The notes beneath the pieces were generated by a model. It made no database searches and had not been told where the DNA came from. It saw nothing but the letters and a program-made list of their open reading frames with translations. The translations under genes were made by a program, and so were the position numbers. A stretch of 10,852 bases of DNA, from positions 1 through 10,852 of the forward strand of contig JAUIJW010000064.1 of assembly GCA_030431085.1 (NCBI GenBank). The letters are read 5' to 3'. The stretch's first letter is position 1, and each line of letters opens with the position of its first letter. Positions 1 through 6,548 of this stretch are shown here, piece after piece. The DNA is from Bacteroidia bacterium (GTDB lineage: Bacteria > Bacteroidota > Bacteroidia > Flavobacteriales > Flavobacteriaceae).

Positions 1-407
1 AAGATAAGAGTGATCCGTTTAGGTTGATGGGATTTGGTCATAGGGTGTATAAGAATTTCGACCCAAGAGCTAAAATTATTAAAAAAGCAGCAGATGAAGT
101 GTTGGGAGATTTAGGGGTTGAAGATCCTATTTTAGATATCGCTAAAGGTCTTGAAAAAGAGGCATTAACAGATGATTATTTTGTGCAAAGAAAATTATAT
201 CCTAATGTAGATTTTTATTCAGGAATCATCTACAGAGCTCTCGGTATTCCAACAGAAATGTTTACGGTGATGTTTGCCTTAGGTAGGTTGCCAGGATGGA
301 TTGCTCAATGGAGAGAAATGCGTTTACGCAAAGAACCGATAGGTCGACCAAGACAGATTTATATTGGTGAGAACCAAAGGCCATTTAAGGCCATTGAAAG
401 CCGATAA
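1..407 (+). CDS. gltA: Citrate synthase, C-terminal part (5' end outside window)
   Basis: This is the C-terminal part of type II (hexameric-type) citrate synthase, the cytoplasmic TCA-cycle enzyme that condenses acetyl-CoA and oxaloacetate to citrate. The reading frame is open from the first bases of the window (codons from position 3: DKSDPFRLMGFGHRVYKN), so the gene starts upstream and about 135 codons are visible. The GFGHRVYK motif carries the second catalytic histidine (His305 in E. coli numbering), and YPNVDFYSG carries the catalytic aspartate (Asp362). The first active-site histidine (GxxHGGA region) lies outside the window. The C-terminus, with LPGWIAQWREM and RPRQIYIG, is the usual family ending, so the gene appears intact at this end. 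The TTG/ATG codons at 24-29 are internal codons and not starts. A strong terminator follows 19 bases after the stop. Confidence 0.97.
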   Translation, partial: DKSDPFRLMGFGHRVYKNFDPRAKIIKKAADEVLGDLGVEDPILDIAKGLEKEALTDDYFVQRKLYPNVDFYSGIIYRALGIPTEMFTVMFALGRLPGWIAQWREMRLRKEPIGRPRQIYIGENQRPFKAIESR

Positions 408-425
408 GTATTGAAAAAGTAAAAT

Positions 426-472
426 AAAAACCATCTTTATAAATTGTCAATCAATTTGAAGATGGTTTTTTT
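426..472 (+). terminator. Rho-independent terminator after citrate synthase
   Basis: The left arm AAAAACCATCTT (426-437) pairs perfectly with AAGATGGTTTTT (459-470). A second inner stem, AAATTG (441-446) with CAATTT (452-457), closes a five-base loop, leaving only TAT opposite G as an internal bulge. The right arm runs into a T-tract (466-472). The A-run on the left means it could also work on the opposite strand. It ends the gltA transcript, but its T-run finishes only 15 bases before the arginase ATG, so it also sits in the arginase leader. Confidence 0.88.
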
Positions 473-487
473 CGTTATATTAAGCCT

Positions 488-1438
488 ATGGAAATTAGAA
501 TTATTAAAAATCGATCGGATATTGGTGCTGGTACCAGAGGATCTGATTTAGGGGTTGATGCGATAGAAATTGCAGCGATTAATCAGAACAATAATTATTT
601 TGATAAGTACGATTATGAAGATGTAGTTACAGAGAATGAAAGTATTTATGATAAGGTAAAAACAACGGTAGCCAAAAGAATAGGGTATGTGTTTAAACAA
701 TGCCAACGCGTAGGAAATCATGTTAAAGTCAATTTACGTGAAGGACGTTTTCCTATCGTACTATCTGGAGATCACTCATCGGCTCTAGGTACCATTAGTG
801 GTGTGAAAGCAGCTTTTAGAGATAAAAGAATTGGAGTTGTTTGGATAGATGCCCATGCCGATATACACTCACCGTATACATCGCCATCAGGAAACATCCA
901 TGGAATGCCATTAGCGGCGGCATTATCTGAAGATAATCTTGAAGCGCAAATTAATGATGTGGGTAGAGAAACAGAAGAGCTTTGGGAAAGAATGAAAAAT
1001 GTGTCCTGTCACGGCAAAAAAATATTTGCAGAAGATTTAGTTTATTTTGGTGTAAGGGATACAGAATTGCCCGAAGAAAAGCAAATTGAAAAGCTGGGAA
1101 TTAAGAATTATACCGTATCAGAAGTTCGTTATCGAGGTTTAAAAACCTGCGTTGATGAGGCTATAGGAAGATTAAAAAAATGCGATGCGATCTACATTTC
1201 TTTTGATGTAGATAGTATGGATTGTGATTTAATTTCATACGGTACAGGTACTCCAGTGTCAAAAGGATTCGATCAATATGAAGTCGTACAAATGATAAGC
1301 CAAATTATCGATACTCAAAAAGTGGTTTGTTTAGAGTTGGTTGAAGTGAACCCGCTTTTAGATACCAAAGGGAATAAAATGGCCGAAACAGCGTTTGAAG
1401 TATTAGACGCCGTAACCAACAAATTATTAACTGTATAA
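488..1438 (+). CDS. rocF: Arginase (arginase/agmatinase ureohydrolase family)
   Basis: This is a 316-residue cytoplasmic binuclear-manganese ureohydrolase, predicted to hydrolyse L-arginine to L-ornithine and urea. The metal-binding motifs are in order: SGDHS (His96), WIDAHADIH (Asp121, His123, Asp125) and SFDVDSMD (Asp240, Asp242). The segment PSGNIHG (132-139, with His138 at the catalytic/proton-relay histidine) and LELVEVNP (Glu286, the guanidinium-binding glutamate) favour arginase over agmatinase or formiminoglutamase. The length is close to the usual 300 or so residues, with a modest extra stretch around 150-175. Two departures from the human enzyme are visible. His127 stands where human Asn130 contacts substrate, and the aspartate triad is followed by Cys246 instead of the usual proline. 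The ATG at 488 is the only sensible start, and no clear Shine-Dalgarno is seen. The gene is on the same strand as gltA but separated by a terminator. No terminator follows, so read-through into the next gene is possible. Confidence 0.92.
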   Translation: MEIRIIKNRSDIGAGTRGSDLGVDAIEIAAINQNNNYFDKYDYEDVVTENESIYDKVKTTVAKRIGYVFKQCQRVGNHVKVNLREGRFPIVLSGDHSSALGTISGVKAAFRDKRIGVVWIDAHADIHSPYTSPSGNIHGMPLAAALSEDNLEAQINDVGRETEELWERMKNVSCHGKKIFAEDLVYFGVRDTELPEEKQIEKLGIKNYTVSEVRYRGLKTCVDEAIGRLKKCDAIYISFDVDSMDCDLISYGTGTPVSKGFDQYEVVQMISQIIDTQKVVCLELVEVNPLLDTKGNKMAETAFEVLDAVTNKLLTV

Positions 1439-1522
1439 ATTTTAGAGTTTAGCCTCAATAGTAATGTTGAAAAAATATTAATGCAATTCTTTGATTTTAA
1501 ACAGATACTAAAACTTAATTAT

Positions 1523-1530
1523 TATATTTG
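1523..1530 (+). promoter_or_regulatory. Candidate Bacteroidota -7 element (TATATTTG)
   Basis: TATATTTG is an exact match to the Bacteroidota -7 consensus TAnnTTTG and lies 44 bases upstream of the ATG at 1575, in a 136-base gap after arginase. No TTG sits at the ideal -33 spacing; the nearest TTTG (1490-1493) is 29 bases away, which is too far. The element is therefore plausible but only half supported. It would give a leader of roughly 35-40 bases for the large secreted protein. Confidence 0.4.
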
Positions 1531-1574
1531 TCTGGTAATTGTTGAAATAAGAAACCACATAAAATAAATTGATT

Positions 1575-4500
1575 ATGATGAAAAAGTTACTCTTAACCCT
1601 CTTGATTTTTTTCGGATTTACTGCTATTACTTTAGGGCAGTCGATTACGATGACTACTACTTCTAGTAGTGGCACATGGTCGCCAGAAACGATCATTAAA
1701 ACAGGAGCCACATTAACATGGACGGCAACAGGGCCTATAACAGGTAGCCCCGTAGTGATTAATGCCAATGACCCTACTTTTGATTTTAGTAGTAATACCG
1801 GTAATGGTGATATCACCATAGAAGTAACAAGTTCTGATGGTTTTGGTGGCTTGACGGCTATTGATTTATGGGTTGATGATTCAGGTAATGGAGGGATGAT
1901 TAAAGAACTAGATGTAAGTGTGGCCACAAGTTTAACATCATTAAACACGAGGTATAATAGGTTAGAAACGTTAGATGTTTCCGCTTTACCAAATTTGATA
2001 GAATTAACAGTTAGAGGTAATTATCAGTTGACTAATGGTTTAGATTTATCTAACAATACCTTATTAGAGACTTTAGTGATGGACGTAACGGCAATAACAA
2101 GTATAGACTTGAGCAACAATCCATCATTAACTGATATTAGAGCGCAGAGTTCGAGATTAACGTCGGCAGGTCTAGATCAAATGATTATTGACTTAGACCA
2201 ACATGGAGAGTTTAATGGTACACTAAACATAAGCAATACAACGGGTAACTTAACAGTCAATGCAACTACCGCCTATAATAGCTTGTTAGGTAGGGGATGG
2301 ACTATTACGGGTAATGCACCTCCAGTACAAAACATACAAACCATTACTTTAACTACAACCTCCAGTAGTACTTCTTGGTCGCCACAATCTGTAGTTAATA
2401 ATGGTGCAACATTAACTTGGGAAGCTACGGGTAATGGAATATCGGAAATTATTAATGCGGATGATCCAACATTTGATTTTAGTGCCAACGATGGTAGTCC
2501 TATTAATATTACCATTACCAGTAATCAAGGCTTTGTGGGTTTAACTACTTTAGATTTTTGTGGAGGAACCTCTTGTGAGGGAGGTGAAGTCACTAACTTA
2601 GATGTAAGTAACGCTACGGAGTTAACAACCTTGAATACACGGTACAATGAGTTAAATAGTTTAGACGTGAGTGCAAATACAGCATTAACGGAGTTGGTTG
2701 TACGAGGAAATAATCAATTGTCAAGTGGTATTGATATTTCAGCCCTTACTAATTTAACTGTATTGTGGGCAGATGTAACTGCTTTAAGTAGTATAGATGT
2801 GTCTAATAACGATTTGTTAACCAGTATATGGTTACACGAAGCTAATTTAACCTCAGCACAATTAGACAAGCTATTGATAGACTTAGATGCCAATGGTGCT
2901 TCAGACGGCGAGTTAAGAATACTCAATAACCCAGAAGAATTATCTACTGCAGCAACTACAGCTTATAATAATTTAATCAATAGAAATTGGACCATAGATG
3001 CAGATCCTCCAGGGGTGCCAGTTAATCAGGAGATTGAAGTATCTATAAATGGTTCTATTATATTAAATAATGGAAGTTATAATATGGGAGATGTCGTAAT
3101 TGGTGATTCAGAGGACATAACTGTAACTATTTCAAATAAAGGAAGTTTGCCACTGCAGATATTTGGATATAATTTGATAGATAAAACGGGACCTGGTAAT
3201 TTTAATCAGGGTCAAATAAATAAATTTATAATAACCGCCGCTGGTGATAGTCCAGCAGAGTATATTGTTACTTTTGATAATACAACTAACACATTAGAAG
3301 GTTTAGCTAGCGTTAGAATTAGTATTTTAAATAATGATGCCGACGAAGGTGGGTTTCCTCCATCACAGTTGGGTTACTTTATTGATTTAACAGTGAATTC
3401 TATAACTGTGCCTACCAATGAAGCGATTGAAGTCACAGGTAATGGCAACCTTATTGCCAATGGTTCAATCACACCAGAAATAAGTAATGATACAGATTTT
3501 GGTCAAGTATTAATCAATTCTACAGAAACCAAAACCTATACCATCACCAATACGGGTACAGATCCGTTAACGATAACGGGCATTTCAAAAAGTTTATTAG
3601 ATTCTGAGTTTGCAAATCCAAGTAATTTTTCACTGCCTTTACCAGCTACATTAGCTCAAAATGAAACCATGACTTTTGATGTGGAATTTAGTTCTGCAGT
3701 AGTTGGAGATTATCAAACAGAAATTGAAATTTCAAGTTCTGATAGCAATAACAATCCTTTTAGATTTATTATTGCCGCAAGTGCGGTTACCAACGTTACA
3801 GCTGGTGACATTATGATTTCGCAATATTATGATGGTATCAACGAGAATGACAATTGGTTAGAAATCATGAACATTTCAGATCAAACCATACCAGCCAACA
3901 CTTATTATGTTAACCTGTATTTAAAAGATAAAGCCCAATATGGTATTATTGAAACCGCTACACCAGACTTATCTTATTTAATCAGCCAAGCCTTATTACC
4001 TGGAGAAGTATTGTTGATTAAAAAAGCTTCAGCAAGTTTGCCTTTAGCAGGCAATATAGGGCCAGCCAATCAAGTAACAAGTTCTGTTTGTGATTTCTCT
4101 AATGACGGTACTCATTTATTACTTATTTCGCCTTCAAATGGCAGTGATGCTTACCACCTAAGAGAAGATATTATTGGTAATATAGGTAACCAGGGATATC
4201 CTGCTGATTGGGGTTTAAATGTATCATATGCTAAAGGGGGCTGTGCTTCAGAAACCCCCCACTTAGAATTTGATTTGAGCGATTGGATTAATGTACCACT
4301 TAATGAAGTGGATGATGCAGATCCTAATAGTAATGTGGCCTTGGGTAGACAATGGATTGGTATCACAGAATTTAACGGATCAACATGGTCTAATGGAATC
4401 TCTGACCGTACCAGAAATGCCAGAATTACCACCTCATTAAGTGCAGCATCACAGTCGATTGAAGCGTGTACTTTAGAAATACCTGCTGGTATTGATGTTG

Positions 4501-5969
4501 ATTTTGATTCTAACGGAGCTACTTATAACTCATTAGTGATATATGGAGATCTTATTGTAGATGGTAATTTAACGATTGGAGATACAGAATCATTAGTGAC
4601 TTATGATGATAATGCCAGTTTAGATGTGATTACTAAAATTGAAAAATCGCAAAATAAAACAGATATTCACCAAACGACGTACTGGTCGTCACCAGTGATA
4701 GGCGCACAAATTAGTTCAATATTTGCTGGGGTTAATCCAGATCGTATATTTAGATATACCCCTGGTAATCCAAATCCCGCCTATGCAGGTTCAAAGTATA
4801 GATATTGGCATATCGCGAGTGGTAGTATGGGTAATGCAATTGGCTATTCGGCAGAAGGCAGTACAACAGGGGTGCAGACTTTAACGTTCACAGGAGTTCC
4901 TAATAACGGCAATATTGTGCAGAATGTATTTTATGAAGCGAATCCTACTTATGGCCAAGATGAAAACTTTAATTTATTAGGAAATCCTTATCCAGCAGCT
5001 ATCGATATTGAATTATTTTTAATTGCAAACTCAATTATTGGAGAGATTGCTATTTGGGATAATGGCGGACCTGATGGTAATGGAGAATTTAATCAGGGTA
5101 ATTATATTTATTATAATAATGGAGGTTCTAGTGCTCCAGAATTTACTAAAAATATTGCTTCAGGCCAAGGTTTTATGGCAAGAGCAGCTGGTTTAGGACA
5201 GATTAGATTTAGTAATACCATGAAGATGGTTGATGCGAATAACCAATTTTATAAACAAGCAGCCACTAAAGGGGCTAAACATTTTGGCAATGATGAAGAT
5301 AAACTTTGGTTAGAATTGAGTGACGATAATTATAATTATAATAGTATTTTGATTGGATTCCTTGAAGAAGCTACCGATGGTTTTGATACCAATTACGATG
5401 CCTCAGGTTTTGATAGTGGTAATTCAAGATTATTTTCTAGAATTGAGAGTATGGATAATAAACTAGTGATTCAAAGTCTTGGTAAGTTCGAAGAGAGTAA
5501 AATAGTAAAATTAGGTGTAGATGCTCAAAATAAAGGAACATATACCATTGCAATAAGTGGTACCAAAGGTGAGTTTGGTAACAGGCCTGTTTATTTAGTA
5601 GACCAAGTTTTAGGTTTAACTTATGATTTGTCTAAAGGCAATTATGAATTTGATGTTGATGAAGCAGGTACCTACGATGATAGATTTATTATAAGATTTA
5701 ACAGCCAGTCATTAGGTGTTGAAGATGGTTTAGTATCTAAAAATGATTTCATTGTCTCAAATGCTACTGATGGATTTAAAATAGAATCAAGAACGGTGGT
5801 TAATGATATTAAAATTTACGATATGCTAGGTAGGCTAATAGTTCATAAAACACCTAAGCAGTCTAGCTTTAATGTAGTCACTAGAAATGTAAAACCTGGC
5901 ACTGTTTTAATTATAGATGCAACCTTAGAAGGAGGTGCCAAAGTGAATAGAAAAACCGTAAAATTCTAA
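1575..5969 (+). CDS. Giant secreted LRR / Ig-like / lamin-tail protein, T9SS type C sorting domain
   Basis: This is a 1464-residue exported protein of unknown substrate, probably a surface adhesion or binding scaffold. Residues 1-22 form a signal peptide (MMKKLLLTLLIFFGF, then ITLGQ). Residues 23-248 and 254-478 are two tandem copies of one module: a beta-rich cap (TTTSSSxxWSP, then NAxDPTFDFS) followed by leucine-rich repeats (LTxLNTRYN, LDVSxxxxLxEL). Residues about 484-608 and 615-739 resemble choice-of-anchor D Ig-like domains; the second has FGQVLINSTETKTYTITNTG. Residues about 743-958 resemble a lamin-tail domain (GDIMISQYYDG, NWLEIMN, LLPGEVLLI). Residues 960-1378 match the region that precedes type C T9SS tails (LLGNPYP, GQGFMARA, DDRFIIRF). 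The end, 1393-1464, with IKIYDMLGRLIV and a basic C-terminus, is the sorting domain itself. It should cross the outer membrane through the T9SS, lose its tail and become surface-attached or released. The TTG at 1569 is rejected as start because the ATG at 1575 begins the signal peptide directly. No catalytic motif was recognised. Confidence 0.88.
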   Translation: MMKKLLLTLLIFFGFTAITLGQSITMTTTSSSGTWSPETIIKTGATLTWTATGPITGSPVVINANDPTFDFSSNTGNGDITIEVTSSDGFGGLTAIDLWVDDSGNGGMIKELDVSVATSLTSLNTRYNRLETLDVSALPNLIELTVRGNYQLTNGLDLSNNTLLETLVMDVTAITSIDLSNNPSLTDIRAQSSRLTSAGLDQMIIDLDQHGEFNGTLNISNTTGNLTVNATTAYNSLLGRGWTITGNAPPVQNIQTITLTTTSSSTSWSPQSVVNNGATLTWEATGNGISEIINADDPTFDFSANDGSPINITITSNQGFVGLTTLDFCGGTSCEGGEVTNLDVSNATELTTLNTRYNELNSLDVSANTALTELVVRGNNQLSSGIDISALTNLTVLWADVTALSSIDVSNNDLLTSIWLHEANLTSAQLDKLLIDLDANGASDGELRILNNPEELSTAATTAYNNLINRNWTIDADPPGVPVNQEIEVSINGSIILNNGSYNMGDVVIGDSEDITVTISNKGSLPLQIFGYNLIDKTGPGNFNQGQINKFIITAAGDSPAEYIVTFDNTTNTLEGLASVRISILNNDADEGGFPPSQLGYFIDLTVNSITVPTNEAIEVTGNGNLIANGSITPEISNDTDFGQVLINSTETKTYTITNTGTDPLTITGISKSLLDSEFANPSNFSLPLPATLAQNETMTFDVEFSSAVVGDYQTEIEISSSDSNNNPFRFIIAASAVTNVTAGDIMISQYYDGINENDNWLEIMNISDQTIPANTYYVNLYLKDKAQYGIIETATPDLSYLISQALLPGEVLLIKKASASLPLAGNIGPANQVTSSVCDFSNDGTHLLLISPSNGSDAYHLREDIIGNIGNQGYPADWGLNVSYAKGGCASETPHLEFDLSDWINVPLNEVDDADPNSNVALGRQWIGITEFNGSTWSNGISDRTRNARITTSLSAASQSIEACTLEIPAGIDVDFDSNGATYNSLVIYGDLIVDGNLTIGDTESLVTYDDNASLDVITKIEKSQNKTDIHQTTYWSSPVIGAQISSIFAGVNPDRIFRYTPGNPNPAYAGSKYRYWHIASGSMGNAIGYSAEGSTTGVQTLTFTGVPNNGNIVQNVFYEANPTYGQDENFNLLGNPYPAAIDIELFLIANSIIGEIAIWDNGGPDGNGEFNQGNYIYYNNGGSSAPEFTKNIASGQGFMARAAGLGQIRFSNTMKMVDANNQFYKQAATKGAKHFGNDEDKLWLELSDDNYNYNSILIGFLEEATDGFDTNYDASGFDSGNSRLFSRIESMDNKLVIQSLGKFEESKIVKLGVDAQNKGTYTIAISGTKGEFGNRPVYLVDQVLGLTYDLSKGNYEFDVDEAGTYDDRFIIRFNSQSLGVEDGLVSKNDFIVSNATDGFKIESRTVVNDIKIYDMLGRLIVHKTPKQSSFNVVTRNVKPGTVLIIDATLEGGAKVNRKTVKF
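1641..3008 (+). repeat. Tandem duplication of a ~225-residue LRR module
   Basis: Two in-frame copies, 1641-2318 and 2334-3008, encode the same cap-plus-LRR module. By eye roughly half of the aligned residues are identical, with shared anchors at the same relative positions: TTTSSS, GATLTW, NTRYN, LDVSA, VRGN, DVTA and TTAYN. The DNA has diverged strongly, so the duplication is old. The second copy alone carries a close cysteine pair (FCGGTSC, residues 329 and 334), where the first copy has WVDDSG. Confidence 0.85.
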
Positions 5970-5998
5970 GAAAAAAAAAACAAGTAAAAATATAATTT

Positions 5999-6030
5999 CG
6001 TAAGTATCTTTGATTTCAAAGGTACTTATG
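5999..6030 (+). other. Perfectly pairable hairpin just after the stop codon
   Basis: CGTAAGTATCTTTGA (5999-6013) pairs with TCAAAGGTACTTATG (6016-6030) along its whole length if two G-U pairs are allowed; the innermost bases open to give a four-base loop. No T-run follows it directly. A true terminator begins seven bases later, so this may be a 3'-end stabilising structure or part of a two-stage terminator. It also contains the word TATCTTTG, an exact -7 promoter consensus match, probably by chance. Confidence 0.6.
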
Positions 6031-6036
6031 AGTTTT

Positions 6037-6064
6037 AAAGTGGTCTGTATGGACCACTTTTTTT
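6037..6064 (+). terminator. Rho-independent terminator after the LRR/lamin-tail gene
   Basis: AAAGTGGTC (6037-6045) and GACCACTTT (6052-6060) form a perfect nine-pair stem with a six-base loop (TGTATG). It runs into seven consecutive T (6058-6064). It lies 68 bases after the stop codon and closes this transcription unit, so the next large gene must have its own promoter. Confidence 0.88.
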
Positions 6065-6241
6065 GTATTGGTCATTAATATCTTAGCTCAAAATCAAACT
6101 GTAGCTTCAGAATATGACAATTGCTATCGCTATAACGGAATAATTTTAGCCACTAAACGTGAGTTGATAAAAGTCATTATTTGTTGATAAGTTATGAGTA
6201 CTTTAACAGGGTTAATAAATATTTAAAATAGAGCTGAATAA

Positions 6242-6287
6242 TTATGATATGATTATATTTTTAGGAAAAAAAATATAGTTATCATAA
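6242..6287. repeat. AT-rich imperfect inverted repeat (hairpin)
   Basis: TTATGATA (6242-6249) pairs with TATCATAA (6280-6287), and TATATTTTT (6254-6262) pairs with AAAAATATA (6269-6277). Small internal bulges separate the two stems. The loop is short and A-rich. It is a 46-base structure in non-coding sequence. With so much A and T the stems are thermodynamically weak, and chance formation is possible. Confidence 0.4.
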
Positions 6288-6442
6288 GGTTTTTATTAAA
6301 TTATATTTTCTCATTTATGGTATAAATAAACCGCTTATAATTCTTTAGAAAAACTTTAGAATTACAAAATACTTTCGCCCCGATTAAAACAATTATAATA
6401 TTGTAATATAATAAATTAACAATGTTTACGTTTTGATTTAGG

Positions 6443-6473
6443 TTGTCTAAAGTATTATCCCTCATTACTTTTA
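6443..6473 (+). promoter_or_regulatory. Weak promoter candidate for the beta-helix gene
   Basis: TTG at 6443-6445 and TACTTTTA at 6466-6473 are 20 bases apart, about the spacing expected for Bacteroidota -33 and -7 elements. The -7 element has an A in place of the final G of TAnnTTTG. A start here would give a leader of roughly 65-70 bases. A promoter is required because a terminator closes the upstream gene, but this exact position is a guess. Confidence 0.25.
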
Positions 6474-6548
6474 TAAGCAACACTCCCTCATTATTTAATA
6501 TTTAAAACTGATAAAGCTCATCTATTGAGTTTAAAAGAGAATTGCCGT

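Larger units (their letters stand above)
6065..6548 (+). other. 484-base AT-rich intergenic spacer, no convincing gene
   Basis: No good gene is seen on either strand. A 42-codon open frame from GTA at 6065 to the TGA ending near 6190 has a hydrophobic start followed by polar residues (VINILAQNQ, then YDNCYRYNG). This recalls the end of a signal peptide, but the frame has no ATG and no signal-peptide N-terminus, so at most it is a decayed remnant. A 60-codon minus-strand frame across 6301-6483 is low-complexity AT-rich translation. The spacer holds an AT-rich imperfect hairpin (6242-6287) and weak promoter candidates: TACTTTCG at 6370-6377 (one mismatch to TAnnTTTG) and the pair at 6443-6473. 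Confidence 0.6.

Noticed and set aside
1508..1948. 146-codon open frame on the minus strand
   Set aside because: It lies antisense to the 5' end of the large LRR protein gene and its upstream spacer. Its product is low-complexity (Val/Pro/Ser-rich) with no recognisable domain.
2273..2926. Minus-strand open frames at 2273-2515 and 2714-2926
   Set aside because: Both are antisense to the LRR modules. They appear at related places in the two module copies, as expected for shadows of a repeated coding sequence.
4151..4432. 93-codon minus-strand open frame
   Set aside because: It is wholly antisense to the lamin-tail-like region of a clearly coding frame, and no protein family is recognisable.
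6005..6012. Exact promoter word TATCTTTG
   Set aside because: It lies within the arm of a hairpin and has no -33 partner. Any transcript would meet the terminator at 6037-6064 within about 40 bases. Treated as chance.
6301..6483. 60-codon minus-strand open frame in the spacer
   Set aside because: It is rich in Ile, Asn, Leu and Lys, as any AT-rich DNA would give. I see no signal peptide, domain or start context.
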